Shown here: positions 55,690 to 64,000 of the stretch, piece by piece
How positions within the stretch are numbered: position 1 is the stretch's first letter
Layout of the letters: each line of letters begins with the position of its first letter
Source of the DNA: Luscinia megarhynchos
Taxonomy: Eukaryota; Chordata; Aves; Passeriformes; Turdidae
Direction of reading: 5' to 3'
Assembly: GCA_034336665.1 (NCBI GenBank)
Contig: CM067590.1
Location: 4,934,459-4,998,458 of the forward strand
Length of the DNA: 64,000 nt
Notes under the pieces: model-generated
Seen by the model: only the letters and a program-made list of their open reading frames with translations
Database searches by the model: none
Told to the model about the DNA's origin: nothing
Program-made: the position numbers and the translations under genes

Positions 55690-56400
55690 GGCTGGGGTAA
55701 GGGGAAATGGGAGCTGGGGAAATGAGAAATGGAGCTGGGAAATGGAGCTGGGGAAATGAGAAATGGCAAATGGGAAAATGGAGCTGGGGAAATGGGAAAA
55801 TGGAGCTGGGGAAATGGGAAATGGGAAATGGAGATGGGGAAATGGGAGATGGGGTAAAGGGAAATGGGAAATTGAGATGGGGAAATGGAGCTGGGGAAAT
55901 GAGAAATGGGAAATGGGAAATGGAGCTGGGGAAATGAGAAATGGAGCTGGGGAAATGAGAAATGGAGATGGGGAAATGGGAAATGGAGCTGGGGAAATGA
56001 GAAATGGAGCTGGGGAAATGGGAAATGGAGCTGGGGTAAAGGGAAAAGGGAAATGGAGCTGGGGTAAAGGGAAAGGATAAATGGAGCTAGGGAAAGGATA
56101 AATGGGAAATGGAGCTGGGGAAATGGGGCTGGGGAAATGGGAAATGGCAAATGGGGCTGGTGGGAAATGGGAAATGGAGCTGGGGGAATGGGAAATGGCA
56201 AATGGAGTTGAGGAGATGAGAAATGGAGCTGGGGAAAGGGGAAATGGAGATGGGGAAAGGATAAATGGGAAATAGAGTTGAGGAAATGGGAAATTGCAAA
56301 TGGGGCTGGTGTGAGGGGAAATGGGAAATGGAGCTGGGGAAATGAGAGATGGAGCTGGGGAAAGGATAAATGGGAAATGGAGCTGGGGTGGGAGAGGCAG
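55690..56400. repeat. GGAGCTGGGGAAATGGGAAAT minisatellite
   Basis: About 700 bp of 14-22-bp units made of GGAGCTGGGGAAATG and GGAAATG in variable order. Confidence 0.94.
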
Positions 56401-57255
56401 GGACAGAGACAGGCACTGAGTGGGGTGGAGAGGCAGGGAAAGAGGCAGGGGAGGGGTGGAGGAGATGGGAAAGTGATGCAGGGGATGACGAGGCGGCGAT
56501 GAGGGTGAGAAAGGGACGGGGATGAGGGCAAACAGGAATTTAATCCATCAGCCGGGACAAGGCAGGGACCCCCAGCCCCCAGCAGAGCAGCAGCTGCCCT
56601 GGGGGACACGCAGGGGGTCCCTGCAGGCTCGGGTGCCCAGACCTGCCCCTCGCCCACCCGGACACGTGGAGCCAATCCCAAAATCCCCAGGCCAAGCTGC
56701 CCGAAGCACCGAGCAGCCGCAGCCGACAGCGCACAGACCCCAGGCCCCTGGGGAGACCCCCGCATCGAAACCCCCAGCAGTGGAAAGATGCCAAACCCCA
56801 GAGCCAGCCCGATGGGAGCACGAGGTGTGGCACATGGCAGACCCCTTGCCATGGGCAGGAATTGCACTGGATTTCGGAGACTAGAGATCCCGGATCAGTG
56901 GCTGAATCCCAGACGCAGCAGTATGAGAGCAGTGCTGAAACAGTGAGACTAAGCTCTCGGGAGAAACTGGACTGAGCAGACAGTCTCTGCAATGTGAGTG
57001 CCATATCGCCGGATACCTCCCACTATTTTTGGATGAGAACTAATGAGAAACCACTAGCTAGACGCATGGGACCCATGTAATGATGCCCGGGAGAATTGAC
57101 AGAAATGTGAAGACAGGCTGTCAATAGATTCCTTCCCCTGGTTACAGTGTATAAATGTGATTAAAGCAGATCTCCAAGAAGGGTGTCCCGGCGCTCGGGG
57201 AGGGAGGCAGCGGGGCACCTGCGAGCTCTGCGAGGAACCCGGGGCGCGGGCTGAG
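56401..57255. other. Upstream DNA, nothing recognised
   Basis: About 850 bp between two minisatellites. No repeat family or exon recognised. Confidence 0.5.
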
Positions 57256-57257
57256 TG

Positions 57258-58640
57258 GGGAGATGGATGGTGGGACAAGAATGGGTGAGAAACCACCCCG
57301 AGGCGTGATTTGGGCTGGAGCGAGAATCTGGGGAAATGGTGGGACAAGAATGGGTGAGAAACCATCCCGAGGTGATTTGGGCTGGAGGGAGAATCTGGGG
57401 AAATGGTGGGACAAGAATGGATGAGAAACCACCCCGAGGAGTGATTTGGGCTAGAGGGGGAACCTGGGGAAATGGTGGGACAAGATTGGGTGAGGAAACC
57501 ATCCCGAGGAGTGATTTGGGCTGGAGGGAGAACCTGGGGAAATGGTGGGACAAGATTGGGTGAGAAACCATCCCGAGGCGTGATTTGGGCTGGAGAGAGA
57601 ACCTGGGGAAATGGTGGGACAAGAATGGAGGAGAAACCACCCCGAGGCGTGATTTGGGCTGAAGGGAGAACCGGGGAAATGGTGGGACAAGAATGGATGA
57701 GAAACCACCCGAGGCGTGATTTGGGCTGGAGGGAGAACCTGGGGAAATGGTGGGACAAGAATGGTGAGAAACCACCCGAGTGATTTGGGCTGGAGGGAGA
57801 ACCTGGGGAAATGGTGGGACAAGAATGGATGAGAAACCATCCCGAGGGAGTGATTTGGGCTGGAGGGAGAACCTGGGGAAATGGTGGGACAAGAATGGGT
57901 GAGAAACCATCCCGAGGAGTGATTTGGGTTGGAGAGAGAACCTGGGGAAATGGTGGGACAAGAATGGGTGAGAAACCATCCCGAGGAGTGATTTGGGCTG
58001 GAGGGAGAGCCTGGGGAAATGGTGGGACAAGAATGGATGAGAAACCATCCCGAGGAGTGATTTGGGCTGGAGGGAGAGCCTGGGGAAATGGTGGGACAAG
58101 AATGGATGAGAAACCATCCCGAGGCGTGATTTGGGCTGGAGGGAGAACCTGGGGAAATGGTGGGACAAGAATGGGTGAGAAACCATCCCGAGGTGATTTG
58201 GGCTGGAGGGAGAACCTGGGGAAATGGTGGGACAAGAATGGATGAGAAACCACCCAGAGGTGATTTGGGCTGGAGGGAGAACCTGGGGAAATGGTGGGAC
58301 AAGAATGGACGAGAAACCATCCCGAGGAGTGATTTGGGCTGGAGGGAGAACCTGGGGAAATGGTGGGAGAAGATTCAGTGAGAAACCATCCCGAGGAGTG
58401 ATTTGGGCTGGAGGGAGAACCTGGGGAAATGGTGGGACAAGAATGGGTGAGAAACCATCCCGAGGCGTGATTTGGGCTGGAGGGAGAACCTGGGGAAATG
58501 GTGGGACAAGATTCGGTGAGAAACCATCCCGAGGTGATTTGGGCTGAAGGGAGAACCTGGGGAAATGGTGGGACAAGAATGGGTGAGAAACCATCCCGAG
58601 GCGTGATTTGGGCCTGGAGGGAGAGCCTGGGGAAAGAGAG
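57258..58640. repeat. ~68-bp minisatellite, 20 copies
   Basis: Twenty units at a spacing of 65-70 bp, each with GAAATGGTGGGACAAGAATG, GAGAAACCATCCCGAGG and GTGATTTGGGCTGGAGGGAG. Variation is mostly 1-2-bp indels around CCCGAGG. Largest and most uniform array in the window. Confidence 0.96.
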
Positions 58641-58784
58641 GAGCATCTCACAGACATCCCCAGGCTCTCCTGCGTCCCTCGCAGCGCTGCAGGGCAGCCC
58701 GTGCCAGCAGCAGAGCCGAGCCCAGCGCGCAAAGAGCCGGCGTGCTGAGCACACACCCACGGCTTTCTGCCTAACTCCCAGGTA

Positions 58785-59170
58785 AAGGTTACCTTAGCAT
58801 CCAGGCTGGGAAAAAAAAAATAAAAATCAATGGCTGATACAGCATGAGACTCGGAGAGACAACATACATCCATCACTTAGGGATTCGATGGGCTTAGAAT
58901 AGTCTTGTCAACAAATGGTTGTTTAAACAGAATATCTCAACTGTTTATGGCACCCTTAATCCGTGGATCTGAGCGCCGCTGGAACAAGTCGGGAGCGCGG
59001 ATCGCTGGCTGGAAACCTCTGTCGTTAGGTCCGGGGCTGCAGAACACTTAAGCATGTGCTTAAGTCTTTTAGACTTCAAATTAATCATGTGCTTAAGCGT
59101 TTTGCTGGGCCAGGCCTGGCTTAAGAACAGGGAAATACCTGTCATTATGTTAATGGATGAAGTTTTTGTT
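58785..59170. promoter_or_regulatory. Candidate conserved element with CTTAAG palindromes
   Basis: Unique AT-rich block with four CTTAAG sites between 59,047 and 59,127. They include the near-perfect palindrome CTTAAGCATGTGCTTAAG (59,047-59,064) and a CACTTAA NK2-type site at 59,045. CATGTGCTTAAG recurs about 30 bp downstream. Also AAAATCAATGGCTG (Onecut-like), GTTTAAACAGAATATC and CCCTTAATCCGTGG. Enhancer-like; conservation untested. Confidence 0.4.
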
Positions 59171-59648
59171 TGCTGCTCTTCATTTGTAAAGGGCTGTGCA
59201 CGTGTGCTCCGAGGCTCCCGGCTGATTTATCCAGTGTGCAAACAGAGCCGCTGTCACCCGGCTCCGAGGGTTGTTCTGCAGCTTTTCCTTCCCCCCTGGG
59301 CGCTGCAGTTCTCCGTGTGGCATTTCAGGGAGGCCTCGGGTCAGTGGGTGAGAACCCCCCCAGGGGCTGGGAGTTAAACCGTGTGGAGAGCAGCAGATGG
59401 AGAGGGCTGCAAAAGAAAAAAAAAATAAGCTGCAGGAGAGTGGAGAGGAAAAAGAAGCTGGAAAAGCATCACAGACCTGGAGCAGCAGCTCAGATACCCA
59501 CAGGGACCTGAGCAGGGAGGGAGAAATTCCAGATCCCCGCCCTGGAGATCTTCTGGAGATCCCCCAGAGCCGCCAGCACCAGGAGCTGGGACCCACCGGG
59601 GGCAGAGGAGATGCTGAGGAGATGCTGTCACATCCCTTGGTCCCTCAG

Positions 59649-60197
59649 TGTGATGTGGGTGATGCCCAGAGGAGCTGGAACAGAGTCAAGAGGAATAAAA
59701 GTGAATTTATTGAGGGGCCTTCAAAGGCCACACCGCTGGCAGTAGCAGTGCCACTGCCTGGGTGGCTCCAAGGTGGAAGCAAAAGAGAGCTTGGTGAGGA
59801 AATCTCACATTTTTATAGGTTTTAGTCCGTTTGGCATACAGAAATCAACTGTGCAATTAATAGCCTCAGATCAGGAAGTTTCATCCTCCTTGCTTGCCTG
59901 CCCTCCTCCTTTTCACATTGTTCATGCTTAGGGCCTGAAATTTGAAGAGATTTTCCTTGAGTGCCCAGCTGGAATAGGACAGTTTTGTCTTCACCACCGT
60001 GTGAAAAGATCCTAGTAACCCTTAATAGAAAATATTACTAGAAAATATCAATAGAAAATACTAATAGAAAATAGCAATACAAAATATTAATACAAAATAT
60101 TAACAGAAAATATTAACAGAAAATATTAATAGAAAATATTAATAGAAAATATTAATAGAAAATATTAATAGAAAATATTAAAGCTGCACACCCAACA
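59649..60197 (-). mobile_element. Solo LTR, family D
   Basis: On the minus strand it runs TGTTGGGTGTGCAGC ... TATAAAA (59,811-59,817) ... AATAAA (59,706-59,711) ... CACATCACA, the layout of a retroviral LTR. No clear target-site duplication. Its U3 part holds a tandem ATAGAAAATATTA repeat (about 60,020-60,180). Confidence 0.7.
60020..60182. repeat. AATAGAAAATATT tandem repeat
   Basis: About 12 units of 13 bp inside the family D LTR; AT-only apart from one G per unit. Confidence 0.92.
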
Positions 60198-60655
60198 GAA
60201 CAGAAAAACTCAAGGCATCACGGGGAGCCCAGGATGTGATGGTTTCCCTGAGAGTGCTCAGGAAATCTGTGCAGATGTGTCAATGGCTGCACTTGATGTT
60301 CTTAGCGAGCTTTTCTGAATTAAATGACTCCTTCCATGCCTCTCCCTCCTTGCAGCCACCCTGTCCAGCTCGGGGGTCTCAACACTTGTCCCCCATTAAT
60401 CCCACCACGAACTCACCACCTTGGGGAGGTGAAGCTTCTGTTTCCTCCCCCAAGCTCCCAAGAGAATTTGAAAGGAGCCTCAGGTGTTCATGGGCTTTGC
60501 GAGGAGTTTTTAGAAACAGAACCTAGAGAATAAAACCTGCAACGTTTCTCTTAAAAACTACAGAATGAAAAAACTAATAATCTCACATTGTTAAGTGTTG
60601 TTGTTTCTCTCTCTTTCCCACCTGCAGCTCTTCTCTTGCTCCCTCTCCTTGATGT
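60198..60655. other. Upstream DNA, nothing recognised
   Basis: About 460 bp between an LTR and a CR1; no feature recognised. Confidence 0.5.
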
Positions 60656-60990
60656 TCTCAGAGAATCCCAGACTGGTTTGGGTTGGGAGGGAACTTAAAT
60701 CCCACCCAGTGCCACCCCTGCCCTGGGGACACCCCCCACTGTCCCAGTGTCCAGCCTGGCCTGGGCACTGCCAGGGATCCAGGGGCAGCCACAGCTGCTC
60801 TGGGCACCCTGTGCCAGGGCTGCCCACCCTGCCAGGGAACAATTCCTGCCCAATATCCCACCCAGCCCTGCCCTCTGGCAGTGGCAGCCATTCCCTGGCT
60901 CCTGTCCCTCCAGCCCTTGTCCCCAGCCCCTCTCCAGCTCTCCTGGAGCTCTGAGCTCTCCCTGGAGCTTCTTTTCTCCAGGTGTCACCC
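60656..60990 (-). mobile_element. CR1 LINE 3' segment
   Basis: The plus strand reads CAGAGAATCCCAGACTGG, GTTTGGGTTGGGAGGGAAC and then GTCCAGCCTGGCCTGGGC, CCCAATATCCCACCCAGC and GCTTCTTTTCTCCAGG: a CR1 tail in antisense, almost the mirror of the copy at 35,455. Confidence 0.92.
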
Positions 60991-63700
60991 CCAGGTGCTG
61001 AGCCCATCCCCTGGTTAATGCTGCACACCTGATGGGTCTCGCTGGGTGGGACTGGGGTAATTCTCTCCCCAGGTGTCACCTCCCTCTCTTCCTCCAAAAT
61101 CCAGCGAGTTTGAGCTCATGGAGAACTTCCCCCTCTCCTCAGGAGCCCTGGGCTGGTGTCGAGGTGGGGCTGGGGGAGGGATGGCCCCAGCCCTGCCCAC
61201 CCTGCGGGGCTCAAACCCAAACCCAGCCCCCTGGAATCCGGCAGCTGCTGGGGCTGCTCAGAGAGCTGGGAAAAGGAGGTGGGGAGCACCCACCCTGCTG
61301 AGGATCAGCCCTGGAGGTGCCTGGGGCAGGCAGGACCGCGAGGATTTTCCCGAGACGCTGCTCAGCTCCGGGGCCAGGGCAGAGCTGGGCAGATATCGAG
61401 CAGGGCCGTCAATGCAAAAATCACTTAATGGTCCTGCCGAGCCCCGCTCGGGGCGTGGGGAGTCCGCAGAACGCGATTTGCGAGGGGCTGCTCAGTAAAG
61501 GGATCGTTCAGCGGCCCTTAGCGGGTGTGTAAAGCGAAATATCCCAAAAATCCCAGCGGGGAGAGGGAAAGCGCTGCCCCAATTCTGCTACTCGTCAGAA
61601 CCTGCTTAAACCCCCCGGGAGTTTGGAGAAGGGGTTTGGGATCTGACAGGATTCTCCTTTTGGGAGGATTTATGGGAATTTTAATATCTTCATGTAGGAG
61701 AAAAAAAAAAATCCAAGAAATTGAAAAAAAGGAATCTCAGCCATTGCAGACGTTGTCAGTCAAGGCAGGAGGTTCTGACAGGCTTCAGAGCAGCAGCTAA
61801 ATTTAAGTTCAGGCGAGTTTTCAAATTTCCTTTTAGTGTAAATAAATCATGATTTAAAAACAGAAATAAAATCACGGGGCTGGAAGAGGAAAATGATTCC
61901 TTTGGAAATGCTGAGGTGGGATGATCTGATGGCTCCTGCTCTCTTCACATGGCAAATGAAAGGTTTGAAAAGGGGAATTTCAGGAAGCAGTGGCTCCTTT
62001 GGAAGAAGGAATTTTTGGATAAAATTTTCCAAACTTTTGGAGTATTCTGATCTCTGCTGGGTGTGGAAAAGCTTCGGGTGCTCCCGGGGACAGAGCCTGG
62101 CTCTCAGCTCGTCCTCCAAGGTTTGTATCCTGCCCTTCCTCTTGGTGAAAAAAAAACCAGTGTAGGGCAAGAAAATTCCAAAAAGCAGCTGCAGAGGAGG
62201 GGAAAATTGCAGCAGCAGAGTCGGGGAGACTCTTCACAACAAAGGATTTGCTTCCTTTGGCCACCCTGAGTGGGGAATTCCACCTTGCCTGGGTGCAAAC
62301 TCTGAGTAACTGCACCTGCCTTGGTCCGAGTTATGGTCAGCTAGATGAAAAACTGGAAATTTTTAATCTACATTAAGATAATAATTTATCTTTCAGCATA
62401 ATAATACATCTTTAAAATAGGAGGTAATAACACTCCTGTCCTCTGATGGTTCTTCCTTGGGCTGAAGGTCACAGGAGGGTCCAGAAAGCTGCTCCCAGTG
62501 TCCAGGGGTTGTGATCAGAGCCCACCCAGGAGGATTTCTTGTCTCCATCACGAGCCAGAGTCCGCCCAGGTGTGAGGCAGGTGCTTGTGGGTTCACCTTC
62601 CCAGCAGGAAAAATCTTCTCCCCTCGGTCTGACAGGAGCTGTCCTGCTGCAGAGCCCCAGAGCTGGAGTGTTGAACCCCAAAATGAATCACAGGGGTGAC
62701 CCAATGTCAGTGTGGGGGATCCTGCACTCAGAGAGGATGTGCTGGCAGCTGAGGGCTGGCTCAGAATTTCCCTGAGCTCGTTTTCCTTCTGGGGAGCAAT
62801 TCTGGGTGCGAGTTCCCTCCTGCGGGAGCTGACCAAAGCGGTTCTGTTTGAAAAGTGGCTTTGCCCAGATTTTGTGGCAGCTTTTGTGGCAGCCCACCTG
62901 CCCTTGTGGAAATGGAGCCATGTCCCGAGGGGAAACACCCACCTGGCAGCGCTTGTGGTGCAGTGTTGACCCCTCTGGCCGTGTGAGATAGTCACAAACA
63001 AGGGTTGCGAGCTCTGCTATGAAGTTTGGGCTCTAAATGTCATTTCTTGAAGGGACTGGAGCCAGAGCAGCATCAATTCCTGCACAGGAAATACTCAGAG
63101 CATCTCCCCACCCTGACCTGCATCTGATGGAGGAGCAGCAAAACCTGGCGCCGTTTTTAGGATGAGCTGCAAAGAGCAGGAGCTCCAAACCTCCCAGGAG
63201 CTGGGATTTGCCTAATGAGGGGCTCTTTGGGAGGAGGGATGGGCCTTGTCCACGCACAAAATTGCAAGCCAAAATTGGTCTCGTGTAGACACCCCTAAAT
63301 CATTTTAAAGCAGGTTGGTATTGGTTTGTATAATTCGATTCCTTTGCCAAAGCGAAGCGAAATCGATGCAAATGGGGTTGGCATTGATCCCAGCACATCC
63401 GCACAGAGGTTCTGCCCCAGCTTAATGAAATCAGTTTACAAAGACACCTTTGGCTAACCTGGCACAACTTTGTGTCCAGCCGAGGTGAGGGAGGCAGGGG
63501 AAGGGAGGACACGAACCCCAAAAAAGCCCCAAAAAGCGGCGCTGGCCAGAAGTGATAAGGAACGGGTCAATAGACTTTCCTCAAAGATTTTTTTTTTTTT
63601 TTTTCCTTCAGGAAAGGTTAAATGTGAGGTGATATCGATTTCCCTTTTCTCCTCGTCCCTCCTCTTGCCACATCCCCCCCCCTCCTTATCCCCAGCCCCT
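60991..63700. other. Upstream DNA, mostly unique
   Basis: About 2.7 kb with no repeat family recognised. Points of note: AATCGATGCAAATGG at 63,361-63,375 (ATCGAT joined to an octamer ATGCAAAT) and GATATCGATTTCC at 63,631. No exon supported. Confidence 0.45.
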
Positions 63701-63719
63701 TCCCCTCCTCCCTGCCCTC

Positions 63720-63973
63720 TGCCCGCCTCCCCGCTCCCGGAGCCAGCCCCGCGGCGGGGCGGGCAGCCCGAGGTGGCCGAGTGGCCAGGGAGGAGCACGG
63801 GCTGGCCAATGGCCACCCCGAGGAGCCCCCGTTGCTTGGCAACCCGCGGCAGAGAGCGCAAAAAAAAAAAAAAAAAAAAAAAAAAGATGGATTTTCAGAT
63901 TGCAGCAGCCGAGCGGATCAATTCTGCAACATGGGCTACAGTGGCCAAGCGGAATCTCTCTTGCTCCCAGCAG
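63720..63973 (+). promoter_or_regulatory. Candidate promoter and first exon at window edge
   Basis: GC-rich sequence with GGCCAATGGCC (CCAAT box, 63,806-63,810) and an RFX-type X-box GTTGCTTGGCAAC (63,831-63,843), then a 26-base A run. An ATG at 63,887 opens 29 codons ending at a donor-like CAG/GTATTG (63,974). X-boxes mark ciliary and MHC II promoters. No protein family was recognised in the short reading frame, and it may not be coding. Confidence 0.3.
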
Positions 63974-64000
63974 GTATTGATCCAGCCATGCTATAGGCAT

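Noticed and set aside
57054..58876. Open frames of over 560 codons on the minus strand
   Set aside because: Translation of the 68-bp repeat in two frames; identical repeating peptides with no family resemblance.

Overview
The window is vertebrate nuclear DNA, almost certainly from a bird and probably a songbird. It contains CR1 LINE tails, solo retroviral LTRs with 6-bp target-site duplications, and many GC-rich minisatellites of the kind seen on avian microchromosomes. It also carries the gene pair ATP8B3-ONECUT3, which is adjacent in human (19p13.3). There are no bacterial-type operons, CRISPR arrays or tRNAs, and I found no wholly new biological system. The interest lies in gene structure, post-transcriptional control and repeat biology.

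Layout. (1) 1-18,440, plus strand: the 3' part of ATP8B3, a P4-type phospholipid flippase. Fourteen exons could be phased exactly, from the nucleotide-binding domain through transmembrane segments M5-M10 to the stop at 17,209. The phosphorylation-site exon (DKTG) lies upstream of the window. Nearly every larger intron carries a minisatellite or an LTR. Two single-base frameshifts break the frame, one inside the invariant GDGxND motif. (2) 18,415-18,620: the two genes end tail to tail, with opposed poly(A) signals about 200 bp apart. (3) About 18,600-26,643, minus strand: a roughly 8-kb presumptive ONECUT3 3' UTR with five perfect 8-mer miR-9 target sites, one let-7 site and a 1.1-kb tandem array. 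(4) 26,644-49,661, minus strand: ONECUT3, two coding exons separated by a 21.7-kb intron. Exon 1 encodes the N-terminus and cut domain; exon 2 encodes the homeodomain. The intron holds LTRs, CR1 copies, at least six tandem arrays, several CpG-rich patches and a few non-repetitive homeobox-site-rich blocks that look like enhancers. (5) 49,662-64,000: the ONECUT3 CpG-island promoter with a perfect CRE, then about 13 kb of upstream DNA. That stretch holds three large minisatellites, one LTR, one CR1 and enhancer-like blocks. The last 250 bp looks like another promoter, with a CCAAT box and an RFX X-box.

How the parts relate: ATP8B3 and ONECUT3 are functionally unrelated neighbours (a membrane lipid flippase and a neural/endodermal transcription factor) and share only the convergent 3' boundary. 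ONECUT-type core sites (ATCGAT) recur around the ONECUT3 promoter, which fits autoregulation. The miR-9 sites fit the known control of the Onecut family by that neural microRNA. All functional statements rest on reading motifs and on family knowledge; no search or alignment program was run.
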